From contig CALSLW010000001.1 in assembly GCA_943787295.1 (NCBI GenBank), forward strand, positions 124,001 through 188,000: 64,000 nt of DNA, read 5' to 3'. This DNA comes from an uncultured Flavobacteriaceae bacterium (lineage in GTDB: Bacteria > Bacteroidota > Bacteroidia > Flavobacteriales > Flavobacteriaceae). Both the position numbers and the translations under genes were made by a program. Shown piece after piece: positions 10,421-20,353 of the stretch. A model generated the notes under the pieces. That model worked only from the letters and a program-made list of their open reading frames with translations, had not been told where the DNA came from and searched no databases. The number at the start of each line of letters is the position of its first letter. The first letter of the stretch is position 1.

Positions 10421-11278
10421 TTATGGCTTCGCCAAAAAAACCTGAATGGCTTCTGCTACGGCCTGGGGTTGCTCGTCACAGATAAAATGTCCTCCTTTTA
10501 AATAGGTGATATCGATGGGGTGTTCAAAAGCAGTTTCGGCTTTATAAAGAAATGCCTTGATGACCACTGGGTCGAGTTCCCCGTGAATGATATGAGTGGG
10601 AACTGTATTTTTTTTATTAAGATAGGTTTTCCATCGCTCTCGGTCTTTTGGGATAGCGCGATATAAATTCGCCCCGGTGGTGATGGTATGGGGAATTTGA
10701 TAACAGCGGGTGTATTCAGCGATGGCTTCTTCTGGGATTGGGCGACTAATCCCCCGACTAAAAAAGCGAATCCATACATCTTCTTTCCCAGCGATCAAAG
10801 CCTCTGGAAAATCTGGGATACTTTGAAAGAATTGATACCAAGAAGATTTAAACATCCCCTTGACCAATTTTTCTGAAGCCTTTTTCTTTCCTTCAAAATT
10901 ATTGATAATCATCATATTGATCAAGACCAACTTCTTAATACGCTCTGGATGCGCTAAAGCCATTTCTTGTACTACCGCCGATCCCCAGTCGTGCCCTCCC
11001 AGATAAAAGTCCTCTATGTTTAAGGCATCTGTCAAAGCAAAAATATCTTTCCCTAATTCGTCTTTTGTGTAATACTTTAAATCTAAAGTTCTCTCACTAT
11101 CTCCTAAGCCTCGAAGATCTGGCGCGATAATATAATAGCCCTTTAAAGCTTGTGCCACCTCTTGCCAACAGTAACTGGATTGCGGCCACCCATGCACAAG
11201 GATTAAAACTGAGTGACTTGCGTCTCCATAAGTGCGATAGGCGACTTTAGATCGATGAGTTTGAATATGATGTTGCAT
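10421..11278 (-). CDS. Alpha/beta hydrolase (epoxide hydrolase-like)
   Basis: LVHGWPQSSYCWQEV; GGHDWGSAV; catalytic His near the C-terminus. Confidence 0.85.
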   Translation of the reverse strand: MQHHIQTHRSKVAYRTYGDASHSVLILVHGWPQSSYCWQEVAQALKGYYIIAPDLRGLGDSERTLDLKYYTKDELGKDIFALTDALNIEDFYLGGHDWGSAVVQEMALAHPERIKKLVLINMMIINNFEGKKKASEKLVKGMFKSSWYQFFQSIPDFPEALIAGKEDVWIRFFSRGISRPIPEEAIAEYTRCYQIPHTITTGANLYRAIPKDRERWKTYLNKKNTVPTHIIHGELDPVVIKAFLYKAETAFEHPIDITYLKGGHFICDEQPQAVAEAIQVFLAKP

Positions 11279-11281
11279 CCT

Positions 11282-11728
11282 TTATACGGTTGGTGAGTAA
11301 GGTTCTTTAAAGGTAAAAACTTTTTCTGTAGGGCCATTCTCTTGAAGGTAAGCCAATTGTTCTGTGGCAGCTGCAGCGCTGGGATATTCCCCCGCTTTTA
11401 TCCACCACAGGGCATAATAGAAACCTTTAAAATGGTGAAACCACTCCTTTTTACGCTTCATGATTTCTAGATGCATCGCGCCATATACAAAAGACTCAAG
11501 CGAAGCGATACCTTCCCAAACTGAAATATTGATAAGCATTGAAATGTCTTGAAAAGGATTGATTTTCAATGCATTGTCTTGCTCGTCTTTGAGTCGCCAA
11601 ACAAAGCCGGGACTGGCTTCTGCAATCTGATTAATACGATCGATATTCGCCACAAAGTCTGCCATGACAGGGTCGTTAAAGTCACTCCCTTTCATTTGTG
11701 CGATATTGATTTGAGCTAGTTGATACAT
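11282..11728 (-). CDS. DUF3291 domain-containing protein
   Basis: LAQINIAQMKGSDFNDPVMADFVANIDRINQIAEASPGFVWRL. Confidence 0.8.
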   Translation of the reverse strand: MYQLAQINIAQMKGSDFNDPVMADFVANIDRINQIAEASPGFVWRLKDEQDNALKINPFQDISMLINISVWEGIASLESFVYGAMHLEIMKRKKEWFHHFKGFYYALWWIKAGEYPSAAAATEQLAYLQENGPTEKVFTFKEPYSPTV

Positions 11729-11730
11729 GT

Positions 11731-12097
11731 TTATTCTTTGGAGTAAAGCCCCATTTTATTTCCTTCAGTATCTAAGAAATGAGCCATAAAGCCGTTTTGT
11801 CCTATGCTGGTTAGGACGGACTATTTTTCCTCTAGCTGCCTCTACACGATCTAATGCAGGCTGTAAATCTTTGCCACCGTTAAGGTAAATAATAGCACCT
11901 TTATCAGAGGGTTGATAGTTGGGGCCTTGCATTAGGCATGCGCCACTATTAGCAGGATCGGTATGTGGAAAGAAGGCAGTTTTCATGCCCATGGCTTCCA
12001 TCACCTTCATGTCAATGTCGAGGATAGTGCTGTAAAAAGCGGCAGCACGTTCAATGTTTTGGGTTGGGATTTCTATCCAATGGATTATATTACTCAT
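11731..12097 (-). pseudogene. VOC-family (glyoxalase-like) protein, frameshifted near the C-terminus
   Basis: ORF 11765-12097 ends in a non-homologous tail (RPNQHRTKRLYGSFLRY). Another frame continues SIGQNGFMAHFLDTEGNKMGLYSKE* to 11731, the usual VOC C-terminus. Confidence 0.8.
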
Positions 12098-12116
12098 ATC
12101 GATTTGGGTTTTATAC

Positions 12117-14621
12117 TTACAAGTTAATAATAATTCCTTCTTTAGGGTCTCTGGTACCGTTACAGACTTCTGGATGCACTTTGGCTAAAGCCTCCAAACC
12201 ATCTAATTCGTTAAAGTGGAGCCATGCACTGGTTTTTGTTGCTGCCTCAATCAAGAAACCATTAGTCTTTTCATCAAATACAGCTGGCCCCCAGTCTTTA
12301 AAGCGTTTTTCGATATGAGAAGGGGCAAAGAAGAATTTACTGCGATCGTTGATGATTCCATCTTTAGGATTAGTTTTTGCCCAGTGAGTTAAACCCACTT
12401 TAAGGGTAAAGTGCATTTTGTCTCCTAGGTATTGGTGGAGCTTCGCCAAAACTTCATTGTTTCCAGACATGTCAACAATCACGGTTGGGATAGAGGAATC
12501 GATCTCTTCTAAGTTGTCATAACTACTTACTTTATCCCAAATTCCTAATTTTTCTACTGTTGCGAAGTTTCTTGCCGAAGTAACCCCAATGGAAGTAGGC
12601 GCATTTTGATCTCCTTGCAAGGCATAGCCTAAACCGATACTGGTTTTACTTGAGGCGCTTAAAACAACTACTTGTTCTGCCTCATGCCAATTGTTGTCTT
12701 GCAGACTATCCCACAAGCAAAAGGAAGTGAGGTATAAAGGAAACAACAGAGAGCGCTCGCGATCTAAGGCCTTAGTATAGTTAGGTTCATTATTGACCCT
12801 TCTGTATAAGTTGTAGCCCATGGGGAGGGTTGAGCGGTGTTTGGCGCCTTCAAAAAAGCGTTGTTCTTGCACTTTTGTAGGACACATTTTTAAATGAGTG
12901 GTAGGCGGGAAGTAACCATAAATACGGTCCCCAACTGGGATGCCGTCTGCTTTTGATTCGACCACATCGGCAAAACCCCAAACGGGGATTACGCCCATAC
13001 GGGCGCTGTCTTCACCTTCTGCAGAGAAGAACTCCCAATAGCGAATAATGTCTCCCGTAGCTGCATAGGTGATATTGTTTGCGGTGTAGGCAAACTGGTC
13101 AATTTTGACCAAGATTTCTCCAGCTTCAATTTGTCTATTTTCTACTGGGCTTTCGACCAATTGATGCTTAAAAAAAGCTTTTTTATCGACTTGAAATTGC
13201 GGGTGGGTAAGGGGACTTGCGTTCATTTGATCTATTTCTTGTAAAAACTGTTGGAGTTTCATCATGGCAGGGAGGCCGTTACTTTTCATGCGGTGAAGAA
13301 TCTCCATTTTAACCGGATCACTTTTATCGACACCGCGCACTAATTTACTGAAACCGTCTAGGCGATTAGCCGTCATCCATTGACGTAAGGGTTTATCGCT
13401 TGACCAGTTTAATTGATTGAGCATGGTAGCGGCTAAGCCTCTTAACCAGTCCGTGTCTTTGTCGGGTAAAGGAACCAAGCCACATAGTTTATTTTTTTCT
13501 TTGTCGTCCTTGTAATTTAATTCGACATAGGCAGCAAAAGAAGCGCTAAAGGCGGGTTGATAAGAGCGCACCGTTTGTGGGATAATTAGGTTTTCTTGAA
13601 AGATGGGGATGTTTTGTATATCCTTTGGGATGGGAGTAGCAGAACAGTCCACAAAAAGGGTGTTTTCTGGGCATTGATGCATTCTATTATCAAGCTTTAT
13701 AAGGTTGCCTTCAATATGCGTGACCCGTCCTTTTCGAATAAGCGTTGGGATTTTTTGAAGTAAAGCGAGTTCTTGTTTACTAACGGTAGCTCCATGAAAT
13801 TGAGTGGGTTGTACGCTTTTATCCAAACGCATCAAGACGCCCTTGTCTTCCAGACGGCGAAAGAGATCTTCTAAGGAGGTCGCTTTGGCAAGTGCCTCAA
13901 ATTGATTGGCTTGATTCCCGATGGTCGTCTCAAAAAAGGCTTCGGTATTTTGTGTGGTTGCACGGTCGATAACCCAGCTATCGCGGGAAATCACCCAGCT
14001 GATTTTTTGTGGATTAATATTATTTTCAAGTAAGTAAACAATGGCATCCATTCCTGTTTTTCCCCCTCCAATAATGCAGTAATGATCTCGATGGTCTAAT
14101 TCTTCTGGGAGCGCATTGATGGGTTTAAAATTAGTGGACTCGCTTGTTGTAAAATTTGGGGTATGGGTTGAAGGGACTTTGGTGGTTAAGTGAGAGGCTT
14201 GGACCAATTTCTTCTTTACACTTACGGTATATTCTTCTCCGTTTTCTAATGACCTAAAACGATGATCGCCTAGGTATTCACAATTGGGAAAGTATTGTAC
14301 TCTCCCGCTAGGAAGAAATTGTTCTTCCATCACCGCTTTGTAATAGGATTGAATTTCGTCTAAAGAAGAAAGACTGCCATAGCCTTCGTTTAAGCCAGCA
14401 GTTTCAATTTTTCCATTGCTTAATTCTCTTGATTTCACCCCATAAAAAGCTGCAGGTTGATGTAATGCAACAAAGGGGTAGGCGTGATTCCAGTGCCCTC
14501 CAGGAGCGGGATATTTGTCAATGATAATAAGGGTGGCGTTAGATTCTTCCACCAAAACATCGGCGAAAGCCATGCCCATGGCACCACTCCCAACGATCAA
14601 ATAGTCGGTTGTTAAATTCAT
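12117..14621 (-). CDS. FAD/NAD(P)-binding oxidoreductase fused to a C-terminal DUF2855 domain
   Basis: N-terminal YLIVGSGAMGMAFADVL Rossmann and CIIGGGKTGMDA second nucleotide-binding motif; C-terminal ~340 aa MDR-like DUF2855 (FAYTANNITYAATGD, PVWGFADV). Confidence 0.75.
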   Translation of the reverse strand: MNLTTDYLIVGSGAMGMAFADVLVEESNATLIIIDKYPAPGGHWNHAYPFVALHQPAAFYGVKSRELSNGKIETAGLNEGYGSLSSLDEIQSYYKAVMEEQFLPSGRVQYFPNCEYLGDHRFRSLENGEEYTVSVKKKLVQASHLTTKVPSTHTPNFTTSESTNFKPINALPEELDHRDHYCIIGGGKTGMDAIVYLLENNINPQKISWVISRDSWVIDRATTQNTEAFFETTIGNQANQFEALAKATSLEDLFRRLEDKGVLMRLDKSVQPTQFHGATVSKQELALLQKIPTLIRKGRVTHIEGNLIKLDNRMHQCPENTLFVDCSATPIPKDIQNIPIFQENLIIPQTVRSYQPAFSASFAAYVELNYKDDKEKNKLCGLVPLPDKDTDWLRGLAATMLNQLNWSSDKPLRQWMTANRLDGFSKLVRGVDKSDPVKMEILHRMKSNGLPAMMKLQQFLQEIDQMNASPLTHPQFQVDKKAFFKHQLVESPVENRQIEAGEILVKIDQFAYTANNITYAATGDIIRYWEFFSAEGEDSARMGVIPVWGFADVVESKADGIPVGDRIYGYFPPTTHLKMCPTKVQEQRFFEGAKHRSTLPMGYNLYRRVNNEPNYTKALDRERSLLFPLYLTSFCLWDSLQDNNWHEAEQVVVLSASSKTSIGLGYALQGDQNAPTSIGVTSARNFATVEKLGIWDKVSSYDNLEEIDSSIPTVIVDMSGNNEVLAKLHQYLGDKMHFTLKVGLTHWAKTNPKDGIINDRSKFFFAPSHIEKRFKDWGPAVFDEKTNGFLIEAATKTSAWLHFNELDGLEALAKVHPEVCNGTRDPKEGIIINL

Positions 14622-14634
14622 GTTTTGAAGATAG

Positions 14635-15946
14635 TTAAATTCGAGGGGGAGAGGAATGGCTTTGGGTCATTTTTTTAAACCTAAGCGAAGCAAAGGCTCC
14701 CACTAGCGAAAAGCCTCCAAGCAAAGCAAATACGTGTTGGTGTCCCGTAATCCCCGGGCTATTGTCCAATAAAATTCCCATCACCGGCCCTATAAAAATA
14801 TCTGGCGTATAGCCAACCACCGAGATAATTCCCACAGCAGTCCCCGTAACCGCATAAGGAATATGTCCTTCTTTTACTGCGGCATAGTAAAGGGTGCGTA
14901 AGGAATAAGTCCCTATGCCTGTTATGATAACAGTAAAAATAAATAGGCCACTAAGTGGAGCATTAACTAGTCCTGAAGCAAAAAGTAAGGAGCCAATAAA
15001 CAAGACCGCAAAGCCCCGGATTAACCAAAGTGCACTCGAACTCTTATCGGCAAAAACCCCCACAATAACACAGACTAAAGGACGTAAATACATTTGGTAA
15101 GAGCCTACTTTGGCAGCATCCACTTCGTCAAACAACATTATTTCTGAGGCGTAGAGGGATAAGATATCAGTTACCTTATAGCCACAATAAGCACAAAGAA
15201 CAATCACAATTAAAAGGCCTACAGTAGGCATTTTGGCCACTTGTATAATATTGCTTAGGGAGTTATCGGCTTTAGTAGTGGAAATTTCTTCCTGGGCCTC
15301 TTGTTCTTTTAAATGGAAGAAAACGATTATACCAACAAGGGTAGCCAATAGTACAGCAAAGAGTATAACATAAAGGAACGCTGCTTTACGCTCCTCAAAA
15401 GAAGCACTATTGAGATCTTCTGGCAATAAGTAAGAGAAGACCAAAACTCCAATTACGCCAATCGATGCGGCGATTAACCCTCTTCCCGCTTCTAAATAAC
15501 CAAAGGCACGCCCTTGTTGTGCCCCACCGCCCCAGTTACGGGTGGCTTTTATCATCGCCGACCAAAATAAAAAAATGGTCGAAAAACCCCAATATCCATA
15601 GAGCCATTGCAGACCTTGATAAGAGGGAAATTGCGCTAGGTAGATTCCGCCAGCGGCGGTCATAATTAAAGCGGTCGCCATAAGTTTTCGTGGCGGATAG
15701 CGATCGGCTAAAGTGCCGCCATAGACATAAGACAACAAAGCTACAATACCATAGGTTGAATAGAGGGTACCAAGTTCGAAATTATTGAGTTGGAAAACAT
15801 CCAAAAAAGTGGGACGAAAAATCCGAGCGATTACAAAGGGTAATAAGAAAATCGATTCTGCAGCAAATACAATTAAAAGGATTCTTGCAAAAGAAGCGAG
15901 GCTATTTTTAGAGGGTTGGATAATAAAACTGTATTGGTTTCCCCAT
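14635..15946 (-). pseudogene. MFS transporter, apparent frameshift at the N-terminus
   Basis: Tracked ORF starts inside the protein at TTG 15804. Upstream, same frame, reads NSLASFARILLIVFAAESIFLLPFVIARIFRPTF (TM1) but has no start. ATG 15946 opens MGKPIQFYYPTL* one frame away; removing one T in CTCTAAAAATAG joins them. Confidence 0.65.
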
Positions 15947-15984
15947 CAAGATAAGGATTCTTTTTCAGCTAGGGGAAAGGCGAC

Positions 15985-16431
15985 TTACAACCAGCGGCCT
16001 ACTTTTTTCTTGTAGGCAATATAGTCTTCGCCAAATTGTTTTTCCATTTCAGCCTCTTCAAAAGGGATGTACCAAAGGTTAGCCGCAATGATAAAGGCCA
16101 AGAAACCATCGAGTGCGATAATATTCCCTAACACGATGGCTACGCCAAATAGTGCCATGCTAAAACCCAAATAAACAGGGTTTCTGCTGTAGCGAAAAAG
16201 TCCTGTCGTAATCAACTTTTGCGGTTGTTTAAAGGTGTTGATTTCGGTTTGTTGTTGTTTGAATAATCCTTGGATATTTCTCACCATCGCCAGTCCGCTA
16301 AAAAGAAAAATAAAGCCCAGATTATTCCATGGTTTAGGGAGATAAGCCCATTGTGTAAATACCAAGCTACAAAGGATCATAGCGGCACAGCAGATCAAAA
16401 AGAGAAAGGGAGGAAGGATTTTTTTTGGCAC
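15985..16431 (-). CDS. Isoprenylcysteine carboxyl methyltransferase / phospholipid methyltransferase family membrane protein
   Basis: LITTGLFRYSRNPVYLGFSMALFG and FGEDYIAYKKKVGRWL; start probably GTG near 16431, after the GNAT stop. Confidence 0.8.
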   Translation of the reverse strand: MPKKILPPFLFLICCAAMILCSLVFTQWAYLPKPWNNLGFIFLFSGLAMVRNIQGLFKQQQTEINTFKQPQKLITTGLFRYSRNPVYLGFSMALFGVAIVLGNIIALDGFLAFIIAANLWYIPFEEAEMEKQFGEDYIAYKKKVGRWL

Positions 16432-16435
16432 AAGA

Positions 16436-16924
16436 TTATTGGTTTTCAGTTGGGATATTGTTGCTTCGCATGGTAAGGATTTCTGGGACGAGTCCCGCTT
16501 TGGCGTAAGCCTTAATAGCGCTTTCATTTTCGGCATAAACCTCAAGTTGTACCTCGGTATAGCCTTGGGTTTTTCCCCAGAGGATTAAATCGGTCATGAT
16601 TAGACCGTTAATGCCTCGACCGCGATATTCAGGGAGGACATACATAAAGCCTAGATAGACATAGTGTTGCGGCGCTTTATAGGCTTTATTTTCTCGGATT
16701 AGGGCATAGCCAGAACCGACGACTTGGCCCTCGGCCTCGGCAACAATCACCCGAATTGCAGGGTCCTCGATATAGGCGGCTAAATCGTAATAGCTAATTT
16801 TCCCTTTTTTGAGATTAGGCGCAAAAGGTCGCTCAAAGGCAATAAGGTCTTGTTCAAACTGCAAAAGCACCGGGAGGTCGGTCTTAGTAGCTTCTCTTAA
16901 ATGGGTAGAAAAAGTTGTTGTCAT
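16436..16924 (-). CDS. GNAT-family N-acetyltransferase
   Basis: VLPEYRGRGINGLIMTDLILW; EVYAENESAIKAYAKAGLVP. Confidence 0.88.
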   Translation of the reverse strand: MTTTFSTHLREATKTDLPVLLQFEQDLIAFERPFAPNLKKGKISYYDLAAYIEDPAIRVIVAEAEGQVVGSGYALIRENKAYKAPQHYVYLGFMYVLPEYRGRGINGLIMTDLILWGKTQGYTEVQLEVYAENESAIKAYAKAGLVPEILTMRSNNIPTENQ

Positions 16925-18534
16925 GAATGAGATAAAATCATTTCTGCTGCTTTTTCAGCAATCATATAAACGGGTGCATTAGTGTTTCCAGAGACGATGG
17001 TGGGCATGATCGAGGCATCGACCACCCTTAGGTTTTCTAGCCCATGTACTTTTAATTGTGCATCAACCACTGCGGCTTTATCTTGTCCCATTTTACAGGT
17101 TCCCACGGGGTGATAAACCGTTTCTAGGGTTTGTTTGATATGGTCGATTAAGGCTTCTTTTGAATTGCGTTCAAGCGGAAGCCCATTTGCCTTGCTGTGT
17201 TTTTGTAGGGGCGCTTGTTCCATTACTTTTGCAGCGATTTCCCCTCCTTTAAGGAGTTGATCTAAGTCTTCTTTTTCTGATAAAAAGTTGGGTTGGATAA
17301 TGGGCGCATCACTCATTTGTGCTGATGCCAAAGTGACCGTCCCACGGCTTTTAGGATGTAATAAGGTGGGTAAAATTGTAAAGCCATCAATCTTAGGATA
17401 GGCATTGATGTCATAGGCATCATAGCCGTATTGATCTCCTGTCCACATGGGGGAAAAATGAAACTGAAAATTTGCACTACCGCCCTTTTGGTTTACATCA
17501 AAAAAAGCCATACCCTCTAATGGGCCATTACAAAAAACGCCTTTTTTGTGGACAAAGTAGTTCCATGCCGCTTTGAGTTGTTGTAAGGGCGGGATATAAT
17601 GGTTGATGCCCAGCTGTTTTTTTGCCACATTTGCAACAGGGTAAAAGACGTGGTCTTGTAGATTTTTGCCTACTCCCGGGAGGGCGTGAATACAGGGGAT
17701 ATTATGCGCTTTGAGTTCTTCTGGGTCACCTATTCCAGAAACCATTAAAAGTTGTGGGGATTGAAACGCCCCCGCCGAAACAATGATTTCTTTATGGGCC
17801 TTTACCGTCTGCGTTTTATTGCCTTTAGTATAGCTTAGTCCGACGGCTATTTTGCCTTCAAAATTGATTTTAGTGACTTGAGCTTTTGTAGTGACTGTCA
17901 GGTTTTTGCGCTTTAAAACTGGCGTTAAAAAAGCAGCAGCCCCACTGGCTCGTTTTCCGTCTTTGATAGTGCTTTGTATGACTCCTGCACCTTCTTGCTT
18001 TGCCCCGTTATAGTCTTTGTTTGCTGGAATGCCTACCGCAGTACAAGAGGCGACAAACGCATCAACAAAGGGAGTTTTAAACTGGGTGGGTAGAGTAACG
18101 CTTAGTTCTCCTGTAGTCCCGTGATAGTCAGTATCTACTTGATCTGCTTGTTGGTGTTGTTCAGAGCGTTTAAAATAGGGGAGAACACTGTCGAATTCCC
18201 AACCTTGATTGCCTAGGAAAGCCCAGTGATCGTAGTCGGCGCGATTTCCACGAACATAGGCCATGGCATTAGTGGAGCTACTTCCACCTAATGTTTTCCC
18301 GCGGGGGAGATAAATTTTACGGTTGTTGACATGGGTTTGTTCTTCTGTCCAGAAGCCCCAGTCTTGTTGGCTCTTATGTACCTTAGTGTATGCACCGGGG
18401 ATATGAATATTGGGGTTGTTGTCTGGACCTCCTGCTTCTAGTAGTAATACTGTGTTTTTTGGATTGGCAGAAAGGCGATTCGCTAAAACACAGCCAGCCG
18501 AACCCGCCCCAATGATAATATAATCGTACGTCAT
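16921..18534 (-). CDS. GMC-family oxidoreductase (choline/alcohol dehydrogenase-like)
   Basis: YIIIGAGSAGCVLANRLS; LPRGKTLGGSSSTNAMAYVRG; HPVGTCKMG. Confidence 0.9.
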   Translation of the reverse strand: MTYDYIIIGAGSAGCVLANRLSANPKNTVLLLEAGGPDNNPNIHIPGAYTKVHKSQQDWGFWTEEQTHVNNRKIYLPRGKTLGGSSSTNAMAYVRGNRADYDHWAFLGNQGWEFDSVLPYFKRSEQHQQADQVDTDYHGTTGELSVTLPTQFKTPFVDAFVASCTAVGIPANKDYNGAKQEGAGVIQSTIKDGKRASGAAAFLTPVLKRKNLTVTTKAQVTKINFEGKIAVGLSYTKGNKTQTVKAHKEIIVSAGAFQSPQLLMVSGIGDPEELKAHNIPCIHALPGVGKNLQDHVFYPVANVAKKQLGINHYIPPLQQLKAAWNYFVHKKGVFCNGPLEGMAFFDVNQKGGSANFQFHFSPMWTGDQYGYDAYDINAYPKIDGFTILPTLLHPKSRGTVTLASAQMSDAPIIQPNFLSEKEDLDQLLKGGEIAAKVMEQAPLQKHSKANGLPLERNSKEALIDHIKQTLETVYHPVGTCKMGQDKAAVVDAQLKVHGLENLRVVDASIMPTIVSGNTNAPVYMIAEKAAEMILSHS

Positions 18535-18597
18535 AGTCTTTCGTTAAATGACCTTTGGAGCAAAATCAAATTCCCTTCAAGGTAAGATTTTTTTGGT

Positions 18598-19428
18598 TTA
18601 TTCTTCCCCTACTAAAGCGAGCAGTTTTCTGCTAGGGCTAAGCGCTAAGCGACTGATGTTGTTTATTCCTTCTAGTTTTTTCCAAACTTGGATGCCTGTT
18701 GAGGTGTTAGGATTCCATTGGTATAAGGTGTTTCCTTGCCCAAAAATCAATGTCCCAGTAGCTAACCAAGCGACGTCTTGCACGCCAGCTGGAAGCGGAA
18801 GAAGAGGTTGGATAACTTTAGTTTTGGGATCATAGCTACTCAAGACATTTTCCCCTTCTTTTTGCTGAATAAAGCTCAGTTGCTCAGTGTTGGGGATGCG
18901 ATGAAGGCTTCTCCCCACCATTTTTGCGAGAAGCAGAGGAGGGTTATCTGTTTTAACCAGCATAAGATTCATATGGTCTTCAACCAAAACGGTACACAGC
19001 AAAGTAGAAGCAGAAATCCAACGCTGGTAGCCAATTTTAAGCGGAGAGAAAAGAAGTTCGTCTTTTCCGTCAGCGGTATAGCGATACAAGCGTTGTAGCC
19101 CTGTAGTGTCTAAACGAATGGCTGAAAAGGCCTCGCTTTGAGGGATGCGTAAGGGGGAATATTCACTGCCTTGCAAGGTGTTGGTTTGCCATTCGAGCTT
19201 TTTACTGTTGATCTTGTAGCGCACTATATCGGTTTGTCCGTCTCTGCTACGGGTGTAAAGCAAATCCTCATTGTCCCAAAATGACGGCTGATTGTCATAA
19301 CCAGGATTCTGAGAAATGTTAGTGGGCGTAGTACGGTCTGTCGATAGGTCTAAGAGATAAATCTCTGTACTGTTTTGGGCGAATACTAAACCGCCCAACA
19401 ATAGCAGATAAAGAAAGATGTTTTTCAT
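18598..19428 (-). CDS. TolB/PD40-like beta-propeller protein, secreted
   Basis: Signal peptide; PGYDNQPSFWDNEDLLYTRSRDGQTDIVRY. Confidence 0.7.
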   Translation of the reverse strand: MKNIFLYLLLLGGLVFAQNSTEIYLLDLSTDRTTPTNISQNPGYDNQPSFWDNEDLLYTRSRDGQTDIVRYKINSKKLEWQTNTLQGSEYSPLRIPQSEAFSAIRLDTTGLQRLYRYTADGKDELLFSPLKIGYQRWISASTLLCTVLVEDHMNLMLVKTDNPPLLLAKMVGRSLHRIPNTEQLSFIQQKEGENVLSSYDPKTKVIQPLLPLPAGVQDVAWLATGTLIFGQGNTLYQWNPNTSTGIQVWKKLEGINNISRLALSPSRKLLALVGEE

Positions 19429-19598
19429 AAAGGAAAACTAAGCATAATATTTTGAATTGCTGTGAAGCAACTTTGGTCAGCCAAAGACTGAATTTAATCC
19501 AACTTTTCGAATAAACACTGAACTTTTTTTATAGTTACTTACTTTCGTAAGTAGGCTATGACTAGCAATGAATTATACACATTGTGGCAAATCGTTAT

Positions 19599-19885
19599 TT
19601 ATTCATCGATAGTCCAAGTCTTTGCTATTTCGAGTAATCTTGTTACAACTTCTTTCCCAAAAATAACTTCTGTTACTAATCCCATATGTATTGTGTCAAT
19701 CAAACGATAGAGATAGGAACGTCCCATTCCCGCCATGTGAAATGGTCATCAACGAATGAATAGTGTTTTACTACAATTCCAGTATTTTCTTTGGTTTCCA
19801 ATAATTCCCCAAATTGCTTTTGGGTCATAATCATAATACAAATTCCCTTTATTTGTTTTGCAAATCCAAACTTTTTCTTCTGTGT
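19599..19885 (-). pseudogene. Degraded small hypothetical protein, at least two frameshifts and no N-terminus
   Basis: Fragments in successive frames on the minus strand: GFYTEEKVWICKTNKGNLYYDYDPKA / FGELLETKENTGIVVKHYSFVDDHFTWREWDVP / SYLYRLIDTIHMGLVTEVIFGKEVVTRLLEIAKTWTIDE*. Confidence 0.65.
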
Positions 19886-19891
19886 AAAATC

Positions 19892-20353
19892 CTAGATGTT
19901 GAAGGCAGAGGTATGTTTGATGTCTTTTATAACAAAGGCGCTGTTTAGGGTGCCGATGTTTTCAATCGTTGAGAGTTTGTATTTTATGAAATTGTGGTAA
20001 TCCTCTAAATTTTTGGTGTTTATTTTTAAGAAAAAATCAACCTCCCCTGCCATGTGATAACACTCTTGTACCTCTTCTAGGTTTTGAATTTGCTCCTCAA
20101 ATTTTTCTATAAAGGCCTCGTTGTGATAACGCATAGAGACTTGACAAATAGTGGTAACAGAACGATCAATTTGTTTTTTGTCTAAAATGGCAACATACTT
20201 TTTGATGTAGTTTTGTTTTTCCAATCGGCGAATGCGTTCATACACAGGTGAGGGGGTTAGGTTCAATTGCTTGGCGATTTCTTTGGCATTTTTTTTGGCG
20301 TCCTTTTGCAGGATTCTAAGGATGGTAAGGTCGGTTTGGTCTAAATTTTCCAT
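19892..20353 (-). CDS. Lrp/AsnC-family transcriptional regulator
   Basis: LDQTDLTILRILQKDAKKNAKEIAKQLNLTPSPVYERIRRLEKQNYIKKYVA. Confidence 0.92.
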   Translation of the reverse strand: MENLDQTDLTILRILQKDAKKNAKEIAKQLNLTPSPVYERIRRLEKQNYIKKYVAILDKKQIDRSVTTICQVSMRYHNEAFIEKFEEQIQNLEEVQECYHMAGEVDFFLKINTKNLEDYHNFIKYKLSTIENIGTLNSAFVIKDIKHTSAFNI

